Positions 1-7,622 of a DNA stretch of 13,052 nucleotides are shown here, piece by piece (position 1 is the first letter of the stretch; the number at the start of each line of letters is the position of its first letter). Location: the NCBI GenBank assembly GCA_900756925.1, contig CAAELX010000057.1, positions 1 through 13,052 of the forward strand. The letters are read 5' to 3'. The DNA comes from an uncultured Roseburia sp. GTDB taxonomy: Bacteria; Bacillota; Clostridia; Lachnospirales; Lachnospiraceae. The notes beneath the pieces were generated by a model. That model was given only the letters and a program-made list of their open reading frames with translations. It had not been told where the DNA came from and did no database searches. Made by a program: the position numbers and the translations under genes.

Positions 1-157
1 GACTAAGGTCTGCTCCGCAGCCCCCGGTTTTGTGGAAGCCATTGCTGACACAAAATCCTGCTCTGGGCTCATCGGAGTTCTTGGCGTAATGGAATTTCGG
101 AGGAAGTACCACTCTCTTTTGGCTGTCAAAGCCTATCGACTGGCAGCGTCCCTTAGT
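1..157 (-). ncRNA. Structured repeat RNA, copy 1 (cut by the window edge)
   Basis: Read on the minus strand from 157 to 1, this stretch aligns almost without gaps to 11901-12030 on the plus strand. I count roughly three-quarters identical positions over about 124 bases. Conserved blocks are the 5' GGGACGCTGCC, a GGCT/AGCC hairpin, an AAAAG.GAG.GGTAC segment, GAACTCCGAT.AGCCC, and a hairpin with loop TCAGCAA.GGCTTC. The last hairpin has stem TTTTGTG/CACAAAA here (plus positions 49-55 and 28-34) and AATTGTG/CACAATT in copy 2, so both strands changed together. The element begins about 34 bases after the stop codon of the upstream ABC gene and has its orientation. The 3' strand of its long central helix should lie beyond position 1. 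The RNA class is not recognised. That it is transcribed is an inference. Confidence 0.55.
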
Positions 158-191
158 TATTTAGTTGTCTATACCATAGTTGACAGGAAAA

Positions 192-2120
192 CTATTCCTC
201 AGCGAGATTTCCGGTATACAGCTGATAATATTTTCCACGTTCTGCCATCAGCTGGTCATGGTTGCCGCGCTCAATAATGCGTCCCTGCTCCAGAACCATA
301 ATGCAGTCGCTGTTGCGGACAGTGGAGAGTCTGTGGGCGATGACAAAAGTGGTACGTCCATGCATCAGCTTGTCCATGCCGTCCTGTACAATCTTTTCTG
401 TTCTAGTATCGATGGAGGAAGTTGCCTCATCTAAGATCAGAACAGGAGGATCAGCAATCGCGGCGCGGGCGATGGCGAGCAGCTGGCGCTGTCCCTGGCT
501 TAAGTTTGCCCCATCACCGGTCAGCATCGTGTTATAGCCGTCCGGAAGCTGATGGATAAACGTATCGGCATTGGCAAGCTTGGCAGCGGCAATAACTTCC
601 TCGTCTGTGGCATCAAGCTTTCCGTAGCGGATATTTTCCATCACCGTTGCCGTGAATAGATGCGTATCCTGTAAGACAATGCCGAGAGAGTGTCTTAAAT
701 CATCTTTCTTAATCTTGTTAATATTAATTCCGTCGTAGCGGATCTTACCATCCTGAATATCGTAGAAACGGTTGATCAGGTTCGTGATCGTTGTTTTTCC
801 GGCACCGGTACTTCCGACAAAGGCAATCTTCTGACCTGGAGCAGCGAAAAGGTTGACTCCATGGAGGACGATTTTGTCCGGATTGTAGCCGAAGTCCACA
901 TTGTCGAAAACAACGTCCCCTTTTAGTTCAATATAATCAACGGTTCCATCAGCCTGATGTACATGTTTCCATGCCCACATGCCGGTGCGTTCTGCACACT
1001 CCATGATCTGACCGTTTTCTTTTCTGGCGCGTACTAAGGTTACATAGCCGTCGTCTGTCTCCGGTTTCTCATCTAACAGATTGAAAATTCGCTCGGAACC
1101 GGCAAGTGCCATAACAATATTATTGATCTGCATGCTGAGCTGGTTGATCGGCTGGCTGAAACTTTTGTTAAAGGTTAAGAAGCTGGCAAGCTTACCGAGC
1201 GTGAAGCCTCCGATTCCCTCTAAGGCGAGGATGCCGCCGACGATGGCAACAAATACATAGCTGACATTTCCAAGCTGTGCGTTGATCGGCATTAAAATAT
1301 TACCGAACTTATTGGCATTGTTGGCACTGTCAAACAGCTGGTCATTTAATTTGTTAAAATCTTCGATACTCTGGTCTTCGTGTGTGAAGACTTTCACAAC
1401 TTTCTGACCGTTCATCATTTCCTCAATATATCCGTTTACAATCGCGAGATCACGCTGCTGTGCGATAAAATACTTAGCACTCGAACCGCCGACAATCTTG
1501 GTCGCATAGAGCATGACGCCGACCATAAGAAGCGTGATAATGGTAAGTGGAATGCTTAAAACAACCATGGCACCGAATACGCTGATGATTGTTACAGCAC
1601 TGTTTAATACCTGCGGGATACTCTGGCTGATCATCTGACGCAGTGTGTCGATATCGTTTGTGTAGGTAGACATAATGTCACCGTGTGGATGCGTGTCAAA
1701 ATAACGGATTGGCAGCTCCTCCATATGGACGAACATGTCATTTCGCATATTGCGGAGTGTTCCCTGTGTCACATACACCATAATTTTGGACTGCGTGAAG
1801 GCGGCAAGTGCACCGCAGGCATAGAAAACAGCGACACGTCCAATGGCATGGGCGAGATTAGTGAAATCAGGGGAAGCCTGTTTCGTCAATGGAATAATAT
1901 AGTCATCGATCAGTGTCTGCATGAATAAAGTTCCCTGTACGTTGGAAAAAACAGAGACAAACAGGCAGATGACGACGATGATGCAGGCAAATCCATAATA
2001 CTTAAATATGTAGGAAAGCAGACGCATCAGAAGCTTTCCGGGATTGGCAACCTTTGGTCTTGGACCGCGTCCTCTTGGACCTCCTGGTCCACGCATCGGT
2101 CTGGAATTATTCTGAGCCAT
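192..2120 (-). CDS. ABC exporter subunit with the catalytically competent ATP site
   Basis: A 642-residue fused exporter half: a Pro/Gly/Arg-rich cytoplasmic start (1-30), a six-helix transmembrane domain (about 40-340), then a nucleotide-binding domain (about 400-640). Visible motifs are Walker A GSTGAGKT at 436-443, Q-loop Gln484, signature LSQGQ at 540-544, Walker B LILDEA with catalytic Glu565, and switch His596. The Glu and His are intact, so this subunit's Walker site should hydrolyse ATP, while its own signature is the non-standard LSQGQ. An insert of about 40 residues (360-400, Trp-rich) separates the two domains. It starts at ATG 2120 behind GGAGGTG, and that start overlaps the stop of the upstream ABC gene by one base (TAATG), so the two are translationally coupled. 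The family (BmrCD, LmrCD, TM287/288) exports drugs and lipophilic compounds; the real substrate cannot be read from sequence. Confidence 0.95.
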   Translation of the reverse strand: MAQNNSRPMRGPGGPRGRGPRPKVANPGKLLMRLLSYIFKYYGFACIIVVICLFVSVFSNVQGTLFMQTLIDDYIIPLTKQASPDFTNLAHAIGRVAVFYACGALAAFTQSKIMVYVTQGTLRNMRNDMFVHMEELPIRYFDTHPHGDIMSTYTNDIDTLRQMISQSIPQVLNSAVTIISVFGAMVVLSIPLTIITLLMVGVMLYATKIVGGSSAKYFIAQQRDLAIVNGYIEEMMNGQKVVKVFTHEDQSIEDFNKLNDQLFDSANNANKFGNILMPINAQLGNVSYVFVAIVGGILALEGIGGFTLGKLASFLTFNKSFSQPINQLSMQINNIVMALAGSERIFNLLDEKPETDDGYVTLVRARKENGQIMECAERTGMWAWKHVHQADGTVDYIELKGDVVFDNVDFGYNPDKIVLHGVNLFAAPGQKIAFVGSTGAGKTTITNLINRFYDIQDGKIRYDGININKIKKDDLRHSLGIVLQDTHLFTATVMENIRYGKLDATDEEVIAAAKLANADTFIHQLPDGYNTMLTGDGANLSQGQRQLLAIARAAIADPPVLILDEATSSIDTRTEKIVQDGMDKLMHGRTTFVIAHRLSTVRNSDCIMVLEQGRIIERGNHDQLMAERGKYYQLYTGNLAEE

Positions 2121-3868
2121 TATTTTGCACCTCCTTCATCAAAATCACCGCTTCCTTTTGTCTGGGACTCATAGACATCGCGGTAAATCTCGTTGGATGC
2201 CATCAGTTCGTCATGCGTGCCGAAGCCATCCACAATGCCGTTATTTAAGACGATAATGCGGTCTGCATTCATGACAGAGGAGATTCTCTGGGCAATAATC
2301 AGCTTAGTTGTGTTCGGAATCTCTTCCGCGAAAGCTTTGCGGATCTTTGCATCGGTAGCAGTATCGACAGCACTGGTACTGTCGTCTAAGATTAGAATCT
2401 TTGGTTTTTTAAGCAGTGCTCTGGCGATACAGAGTCTCTGCTTCTGACCACCGGAGACATTTGAGCCACCCTGCTCGATGCGGGTGTTGTAGCCATCCGG
2501 GAAGCGCTCAATGAATTCAGAAGCACATGCAAGATCACAGGCATGACGACATTCCTCATCCGTTGCATCCGGGTCACCCCAGCGCAGGTTGTCATAAATC
2601 GTGCCGGAGAAGAGGACGTTATTCTGTAATACCACAGACACATCATTGCGGAGTGTGTCAAGGTCGTAGGAACGGACATCCTTGCCGCCGACGGAAACAG
2701 AACCTTCGGATACGTCATAAAGACGGCTGATTAAGTTAACGAAGGAAGACTTCGAGCTTCCGGTTCCGCCGATAATACCGATCGTCTCACCGGAAGCAAT
2801 CGACAGGTTAATGTCGTCTAAGACCGGTTTGTCGGAGGTCTCATTATAACGGAAGGTGACATGGTCGAAACGAATGCTTCCGTCTGCTACCTGATAATCC
2901 GGGGTTTCCGGATTGGTGATCGTACTTTTTTCATTTAAAACTTCACAGATACGCTCGGCACTTGCCATACTCATCGTGATCATGACGAATACCATGGAGA
3001 GCATCATTAGGCTCATCATAATATTCATGCAGTAAGTAAGAAGACTCATCAGCTCACCGGTTGTTATGGTGGAGGAGACGATCATTTTCGCACCGAGCCA
3101 GCTGATTGCGATGATACAGCTGTAGACGGTCAGCATCATGACCGGGCTGTTGAAAACGATAATACCCTCTGCCTTGACGAACATTTTGTAAATGTTTTCG
3201 CTGGCTGTTTTGAATTTGCTCTTCTCATAGTCTTCGCGGACATATGCTTTGACCACGCGGATGGCGGATACATTTTCCTGTACGGACGCATTCATGTCAT
3301 CGTATTTCGGGAAAACCTGTGAGAAATACTTGTGTGCATTCACCGTGATAAAGCCTAAGATCACGCCAAGTATTAAGACAGCGACAAGATAAATGCAGGC
3401 GAGCTTTGCATTGATGAAAAATGCCATAAGCATCGCGCAGACCAGGGAAATCGGTGCGCGCACGCACATGCGTAAGATCATCTGGTAAGCATTCTGCAGG
3501 TTGGTTACGTCGGTTGTAAGTCTCGTGACAAGACCTGCGGTACTGAACTTGTCAATATTGGCAAAAGAGAAGGTCTGAATATTTTCATACATTGCTTTTC
3601 TTAAGTTTCTTGCAAATCCGGTAGAGGCCTTTGCCCCGTATTTTCCACCCATGACACCGGCAAAGAGGGAAACACCGGCAGCTAAGATCATCAGTGCCCC
3701 CATCAGGTAAATATGGTGGAGGTCGCCCTTATCCACACCGTCATCTATGATGGAAGCCATCATAAGCGGAATGATTGTTTCCATGAGTACTTCTAAGATC
3801 ATGAAAAGAGGAGTAAGAAAAGAGTCTTTTTTGAACTCTTTTATTTGTGCTCCAAGAGTTTTTAACAT
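2120..3868 (-). CDS. ABC exporter subunit with the degenerate ATP site
   Basis: A 582-residue transmembrane plus ATPase half-transporter, first gene of the operon. ATG 3868 is chosen because AAGGATG precedes it and the protein then begins MLKTLGAQIK; the longer reading frame back to 3961 would run through the promoter and operator. Transmembrane helices fill about 17-300. Motifs are Walker A GGTGSSKS at 367-374, Gln415, signature VSGGQ at 471-475, Walker B ILILDD at 491-496, and IIAQR with Gln527. The catalytic Glu is therefore Asp496 and the switch His is Gln527, the hallmarks of the degenerate half of a heterodimeric exporter. Its normal VSGGQ would complete the competent site of the partner encoded downstream, while the partner's LSQGQ would complete the degenerate site. 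Likely repressed by the divergent MarR protein. Confidence 0.95.
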   Translation of the reverse strand: MLKTLGAQIKEFKKDSFLTPLFMILEVLMETIIPLMMASIIDDGVDKGDLHHIYLMGALMILAAGVSLFAGVMGGKYGAKASTGFARNLRKAMYENIQTFSFANIDKFSTAGLVTRLTTDVTNLQNAYQMILRMCVRAPISLVCAMLMAFFINAKLACIYLVAVLILGVILGFITVNAHKYFSQVFPKYDDMNASVQENVSAIRVVKAYVREDYEKSKFKTASENIYKMFVKAEGIIVFNSPVMMLTVYSCIIAISWLGAKMIVSSTITTGELMSLLTYCMNIMMSLMMLSMVFVMITMSMASAERICEVLNEKSTITNPETPDYQVADGSIRFDHVTFRYNETSDKPVLDDINLSIASGETIGIIGGTGSSKSSFVNLISRLYDVSEGSVSVGGKDVRSYDLDTLRNDVSVVLQNNVLFSGTIYDNLRWGDPDATDEECRHACDLACASEFIERFPDGYNTRIEQGGSNVSGGQKQRLCIARALLKKPKILILDDSTSAVDTATDAKIRKAFAEEIPNTTKLIIAQRISSVMNADRIIVLNNGIVDGFGTHDELMASNEIYRDVYESQTKGSGDFDEGGAK

Positions 3869-3909
3869 GTTGTCACATCCTTTTCCTAAAGTTTTTTGTT
3901 GCAAATAAT

Positions 3910-3927
3910 TTGTTAGTGTGCTAACAA
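3910..3927. promoter_or_regulatory. Palindromic operator, probably for the MarR regulator
   Basis: TTGTTAGTGTGCTAACAA is an inverted repeat with perfect 7-base arms around TGTG. It lies just downstream of the minus-strand -10 box (3933-3938), over the expected transcription start of the ABC operon, where a bound protein would block RNA polymerase. MarR-family dimers bind palindromes of about this length, and a marR gene starts 125 bases away in the opposite direction. The palindrome is seen; the identity of the binding protein is inferred. Confidence 0.7.
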
Positions 3928-3932
3928 TAATA

Positions 3933-3961
3933 GTTATAATGCAAAAAAAAACAGATGTCAA
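3933..3961 (-). promoter_or_regulatory. Promoter of the ABC exporter operon
   Basis: On the minus strand, TTGACA (3961-3956) is followed after exactly 17 bases by TATAAC (3938-3933). This is a near-consensus sigma-A promoter pointing into the ABC genes, with a predicted start near 3926 and a leader of about 60 bases. No promoter of similar quality was found for marR on the other strand; the best candidate -10 is TATGAT at 4007-4012, without a convincing -35. Confidence 0.75.
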
Positions 3962-3977
3962 TGTAAAACTTTACATT
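3960..3977. promoter_or_regulatory. Second palindrome, over the -35 box of the ABC promoter
   Basis: AATGTAAA and TTTACATT face each other across AC, giving perfect 8-base arms. It overlaps the last bases of the minus-strand -35 box and lies between the two divergent genes. It differs in sequence from the 3910-3927 palindrome, so it is either a weaker site for the same regulator, a site for another protein, or an AT-rich coincidence. Confidence 0.4.
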
Positions 3978-4051
3978 TTTTGGTAGAAAGAAAAGGGCAG
4001 ATGGAGTATGATAGAAAGGATGAGTGCCTGACGGCAGGGAGAGGAATGAGT

Positions 4052-4495
4052 ATGGGAAAAGAAGACAGTATCGGATACCGGATGAGGCTGATCCACAATT
4101 GTATCCATAATCATATGGAGGCAAAGCGGCATGCCAACAAGGATGATGTGACCGGCATGCAGCGCTGGATCCTAATTTATCTGAAGAAGCAGGGCGAAAA
4201 GGAAATCTATCAGAAGGATATCGAGCAGGAATTTAGGGTATCGCGGGCGACGGCTTCGAATATGCTTCAGCTGATGGAGCGGAAAGGGCTGATCACCAGG
4301 AAGACGGCAAGCTGCGATGCAAGACAGAAGAAGCTGATGCTGACACCGGAAGCGAGGAAGCTATTAGACCGGGCAGAGCAGGATATTTATGAGATGGAAG
4401 CGCGGATTCAGGATGGTTTTTCCGAGGAGGAAAAAAAGAAGCTGCTGGAGTACCTTGACCGCATTATGAAAAACATTGGTGTGACGGAAGAATAA
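4052..4495 (+). CDS. MarR-family winged-helix transcriptional regulator
   Basis: A 147-residue protein of typical MarR length. A dimerisation helix (about 8-30) leads to the winged helix-turn-helix: helix 2 around KDIEQEF, recognition helix VSRATASNMLQLMERKGLI, then the wing RKTASCDARQKKLMLTPEA with the Asp-x-Arg typical of the family. C-terminal helices close the dimer. ATG 4052 is preferred because GAGAGG ends 7 bases before it; ATG 4046 is in frame two codons earlier but too close to that site, and the frame stays open back to 3980. The gene diverges from the ABC exporter operon with palindromes between them, so it most likely represses the exporter until a ligand binds. One Cys (in the wing, SCDARQ) could in principle sense thiols, but that is speculation. 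Confidence 0.9.
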   Translation: MGKEDSIGYRMRLIHNCIHNHMEAKRHANKDDVTGMQRWILIYLKKQGEKEIYQKDIEQEFRVSRATASNMLQLMERKGLITRKTASCDARQKKLMLTPEARKLLDRAEQDIYEMEARIQDGFSEEEKKKLLEYLDRIMKNIGVTEE

Positions 4496-4589
4496 GACTA
4501 CAAGATATAGTGTTTTTAAAACCAGGTAGAAAAGTGACGATTTATTGCCTGCATTTTTGTACAGATTAGATAAAGGGCGCGTAGTTACT

Positions 4590-4617
4590 GGGATTGCGGC
4601 ATGTCCCTCCTTTTTTT
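4590..4617 (+). terminator. Weak candidate terminator after marR
   Basis: GGGA (4590-4593) can pair with TCCC (4604-4607), followed after CC by seven T residues. The stem is only four pairs, so this is marginal. The rest of 4496-4630 shows no gene; it is AT-rich apart from this GC-richer patch. Confidence 0.3.
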
Positions 4618-4632
4618 ATGTTTACATAATGA

Positions 4633-4679
4633 ATACACAATCTAGTAATTCATATTGACAAAACCACTAGATGTTGTAT
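4633..4679 (+). promoter_or_regulatory. Pair of NrdR-box-like operators
   Basis: Box 1 is ATACACAATCTAGTAA (4633-4648) and box 2 is CCACTAGATGTTGTAT (4664-4679). Compared with the known NrdR box acaCwAtATaTwGtgt, box 2 matches all eight strongly conserved positions and box 1 matches seven. The boxes start 31 bases apart, three helical turns, which is the spacing NrdR requires. They sit just before and within the nrdD promoter. NrdR senses ATP/dATP and represses ribonucleotide reductase genes. Its own gene is not in the window. Confidence 0.75.
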
Positions 4680-4682
4680 AAT
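4655..4682 (+). promoter_or_regulatory. Promoter of nrdD-nrdG
   Basis: TTGACA (4655-4660) and TATAAT (4677-4682) are both perfect, with a 16-base spacer. The predicted start near 4690 leaves a leader of about 95 bases before nrdD. The -35 lies between the two NrdR-like boxes and the -10 overlaps the second, so bound NrdR would directly exclude polymerase. Confidence 0.85.
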
Positions 4683-4783
4683 AGGCAGTGCCATGAAAAA
4701 TTGAGAAAAGAACGAGAGAGAATAGCAAACGGCATCTGGGAAGAAGGCGAATGACCGTTTACATTAGAATGGAGTGTAGGAAA

Positions 4784-6946
4784 ATGAAAATTATCAAACG
4801 TAGTGGAATGGAAGACACTTTCGACATTAAAAAGATCGAATCCGCAATCCGCAGGGCAAATGACAGTGTCATTGATTACGAGAAGCTGACAGAGGAGAAG
4901 ATTCAGGATATCTTAAAGAATGTTGAGATTGCCTGTGAGAATATGAAGCGTTCTCCAAGTGTGGAGGAGATTCAGGATATGGTGGAGAACCAGATCATGA
5001 ACCAGAGGGCGTTTAACGTAGCGCGTAACTATATCACATACCGCTATAAGAGGGCGTTAGTACGCAAATCCAATTCCACTGACGAGCAGATTTTAAGCCT
5101 GTTAGAATGTAATAATGAGGAAGTAAAGCAGGAGAATTCCAATAAGAACCCAACCGTCAATAGTGTACAGAGAGACTATATGGCAGGTGAGGTCAGTAAA
5201 GATATTACAAAAAGATTCCTGTTAGATGAAGATATTGTGGAGGCACATGAGAAAGGAATTATCCATTTCCACGATGCAGATTATTTTGCACAGCATATGC
5301 ACAACTGCTGTCTGGTGAACTTAGAGGATATGTTACAGAACGGAACTGTCATCAGCGAGACGATGATCGACAAGCCGAAGAGCTTTTCCACAGCATGTAA
5401 CATCGCCACACAGGCAATTGCACAGATCGCAAGCTCCCAGTATGGCGGACAGAGTATTTCCCTTGCACATCTGGCTCCGTTTGTGGAGGTAAGCCGCCAG
5501 AAGTTCCGTAAGATTGTCCGCAAGGAACTTACTGAGACAGGAATTGAGCCGACCGATGAGATGGTTAATAAGATCGCAGAGATGCGTGTCAAGGAAGAGA
5601 TCAACCGTGGTGTCCAGATGATCCAGTACCAGGTAATTACTCTGATGACAACGAATGGCCAGGCACCTTTTATTACGGTATTTATGTATCTGGATGAGGT
5701 ACCGGAAGGACAGCTCCGTGATGACCTTGCATCTGTGATTGAGGAGATGCTCCACCAGAGAATTTTAGGCGTCAAGAATGAAAAAGGTGTGTATATCACA
5801 CCGGCATTCCCGAAGCTGATCTATGTACTCGAGGAGGACAATATCAGAGAGGGAAGCAAGTACTGGTATCTGACAAAGCTCGCAGCAGAATGTACCGCAA
5901 AGAGAATGGTTCCGGATTATATTTCTGAGAAGATCATGAAGAAGTTAAAGCAGGGCAACTGCTATACCTGTATGGGATGCCGTTCCTTCTTAACTGTATA
6001 CAAGGATGAAAATGACAAGTTCAAGTTCTACGGCAGATTCAATCAGGGTGTTGTCACCTTAAACCTCGTTGATGTAGCATGCTCCTCCGGAAGGGACATG
6101 AGCAAGTTTTGGGAGATCATGGATGAGCGGTTAGAGCTGTGCCACAGAGCGTTGATGGCAAGACATGAGAGATTGAGGGGAACACCTTCCGATGTTGCTC
6201 CGATCCTCTGGCAGAATGGTGCATTGGCACGTCTGAAGAAGGGAGAGACGATCGACAAGCTCTTGTACGGTGGATATTCAACGATTTCGCTTGGATATGC
6301 AGGACTCTGTGAGTGTACCAGATATATGAAAGGGGTTTCCCACACGGATCCGGATGGCACACCGTTTGCGCTGGAGGTTATGCGCCACTTAAACGAGGCA
6401 TGTGCAAAATGGAAAGAAGAGCACAATATTGATTTCAGCTTATATGGTACACCGTTGGAATCCACAACCTATAAGTTCGCAAAGTGCTTACAGAAGCGTT
6501 TCGGAATCATTCCGGGTGTTACGGATAAAAACTATATTACGAACAGCTACCATGTCCATGTCACAGAGCACATGAGTGCATTTGACAAGCTGAAGTTCGA
6601 ATCCCAGTTCCAGGAGCTTTCGCCGGGTGGCGCGATCAGTTATGTGGAGGTTCCGAATATGCAGAACAATCTGGATGCGGTACTTTCTGTAATGCAGTAT
6701 ATTTATGATAACATTATGTATGCAGAGCTGAATACAAAGAGCGATTACTGCCAGGAGTGCGGTTACTCCGGAGAGATCAAGATCGTCACTGACAAGGACG
6801 GAAAGCTGATCTGGGAATGCCCGAACTGCGGCAACAGAGACCAGAACAAGATGAGTGTTGCGAGACGTACCTGTGGGTATATTGGCACACAGTTCTGGAA
6901 TCAGGGAAGAACACAGGAGATTAAGGAGCGAGTGCTTCATTTATAA
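4784..6946 (+). CDS. nrdD: Anaerobic (class III) ribonucleoside-triphosphate reductase
   Basis: A 720-residue glycyl-radical enzyme that reduces ribonucleoside triphosphates to dNTPs in the absence of oxygen. An N-terminal ATP-cone (about 1-95, beginning MKIIKRSGMEDTFD) gives allosteric control by ATP/dATP. The ten-stranded barrel follows, with the HNCC cysteines early in it. Near the C terminus, Cys656, Cys659, Cys679 and Cys682 form the zinc site, and the radical site is RTCGYIG with Gly698. Length agrees with the family (about 710). ATG 4784 is chosen because the family begins at this Met and TAGGAAA precedes it; in-frame ATG 4751 also has a purine-rich AAGAAGG before it and would add 11 residues. 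First gene of an operon with its activase and probably under NrdR control. Confidence 0.97.
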   Translation: MKIIKRSGMEDTFDIKKIESAIRRANDSVIDYEKLTEEKIQDILKNVEIACENMKRSPSVEEIQDMVENQIMNQRAFNVARNYITYRYKRALVRKSNSTDEQILSLLECNNEEVKQENSNKNPTVNSVQRDYMAGEVSKDITKRFLLDEDIVEAHEKGIIHFHDADYFAQHMHNCCLVNLEDMLQNGTVISETMIDKPKSFSTACNIATQAIAQIASSQYGGQSISLAHLAPFVEVSRQKFRKIVRKELTETGIEPTDEMVNKIAEMRVKEEINRGVQMIQYQVITLMTTNGQAPFITVFMYLDEVPEGQLRDDLASVIEEMLHQRILGVKNEKGVYITPAFPKLIYVLEEDNIREGSKYWYLTKLAAECTAKRMVPDYISEKIMKKLKQGNCYTCMGCRSFLTVYKDENDKFKFYGRFNQGVVTLNLVDVACSSGRDMSKFWEIMDERLELCHRALMARHERLRGTPSDVAPILWQNGALARLKKGETIDKLLYGGYSTISLGYAGLCECTRYMKGVSHTDPDGTPFALEVMRHLNEACAKWKEEHNIDFSLYGTPLESTTYKFAKCLQKRFGIIPGVTDKNYITNSYHVHVTEHMSAFDKLKFESQFQELSPGGAISYVEVPNMQNNLDAVLSVMQYIYDNIMYAELNTKSDYCQECGYSGEIKIVTDKDGKLIWECPNCGNRDQNKMSVARRTCGYIGTQFWNQGRTQEIKERVLHL

Positions 6947-6954
6947 AAAGTGAT

Positions 6955-7473
6955 ATGAATTACGCCAATATTAAGACTTATTCAATTGAAAATGGAACAG
7001 GAGTGAGAGTTTCCCTGTTTGTATCAGGGTGTACGCATCACTGTAAAGACTGCTTTAATGAGCAGGCATGGGACTTCGAATATGGGAACCCGTTCACGGC
7101 GGATACCGAGAATGCAGTGATCGAAGCGCTCGCTCCGGACTATATGGCAGGGATCACACTGCTTGGAGGGGAACCGATGGAGCCGGTCAACCAGAGAGGG
7201 CTGCTTCCTCTTTTGAAAAGAATCCGGAAAGAACTGCCACAGAAGACGGTATGGGCATATACCGGATATGTGTATGAGGATCTGTTAGAAGGAGGAAGGG
7301 CACACTGTGAAGTGACGGAGGAATTGCTGTCACTGTGCGATATCTTAGTGGACGGACCTTTTATCGCAGAGAAGAAGAATATATCACTTCGTTTCCGTGG
7401 ATCAGAGAACCAGAGGATCATTGACCTTAAAGCAACCAGAGAAACTGGAAAAGTGGTTCTTGCGATGGAATAA
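6955..7473 (+). CDS. nrdG: Activase of the anaerobic ribonucleotide reductase (radical SAM)
   Basis: A 172-residue radical-SAM enzyme that abstracts a hydrogen from the C-terminal glycine of NrdD. The iron-sulfur motif is GCTHHCKDC, with Cys26, Cys30 and Cys33 (CX3CX2C, as expected for NrdG). The SAM-binding GGEP is at 71-74, and the N terminus MNYANIKTYSIENGTGVRVS is typical. It starts 8 bases after the nrdD stop. The ribosome site is poor (AAAAGTGAT), which suggests translational coupling to nrdD and fits the smaller amount of activase needed. Slightly longer than the E. coli protein (154). The operon ends with a terminator just downstream. Confidence 0.96.
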   Translation: MNYANIKTYSIENGTGVRVSLFVSGCTHHCKDCFNEQAWDFEYGNPFTADTENAVIEALAPDYMAGITLLGGEPMEPVNQRGLLPLLKRIRKELPQKTVWAYTGYVYEDLLEGGRAHCEVTEELLSLCDILVDGPFIAEKKNISLRFRGSENQRIIDLKATRETGKVVLAME

Positions 7474-7489
7474 GAAGTTATGTTATAAT
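7460..7489 (+). promoter_or_regulatory. Possible promoter at the 3' end of nrdG
   Basis: TATAAT (7484-7489) is perfect and TTGCGA (7460-7465, 4 of 6) lies 18 bases upstream, inside the end of nrdG. It could serve the small membrane protein and FliB genes, but the strong hairpin at 7509-7541 would interrupt that transcript, so it may be an attenuated promoter, give a very short RNA, or be coincidental. Confidence 0.4.
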
Positions 7490-7508
7490 CTATAGTTGGC
7501 AGAAACAG

Positions 7509-7542
7509 ATGGCAGATAAGAAATACATTATCTGCCATTTTG
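7509..7542 (+). terminator. Rho-independent terminator of nrdD-nrdG
   Basis: TGGCAGATAA (7510-7519) pairs perfectly with TTATCTGCCA (7528-7537) across an 8-base loop, with one more A-T pair outside, followed by TTTTGTTTG. It lies 35 bases after the nrdG stop. Confidence 0.85.
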
Positions 7543-7622
7543 TTTGTAATAACAGAAGTAGCAGCGGTACCGGAGGAAAGAGGTTCTGTGGTATCGGGAA
7601 CAAAAAAAGGGAGTTTGAAGTT

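Noticed and set aside
2..157. ACTAAGG (2-8) and CCTTAGT (151-157) could pair and close copy 1 of the repeat.
   Set aside because: Copy 2 has no equivalent pairing, so it is probably chance; copy 1 is better explained as cut by the window edge.
4585..4610. On the minus strand GGAGG followed by an ATG and the five-codon frame MPQSQ.
   Set aside because: The frame is too short to support as a gene and no promoter or terminator matches it; the patch may be a remnant, but there is nothing further to go on.
4751..4783. Earlier in-frame ATG of nrdD at 4751 with a purine-rich stretch before it.
   Set aside because: The extra 11 residues are not typical of NrdD, which starts at the ATP-cone; kept only as an alternative start.
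5281..5799. Long minus-strand open frames inside nrdD (172 and 140 codons).
   Set aside because: They are antisense to a clearly identified, well-conserved gene and have no recognisable motifs or ribosome sites.
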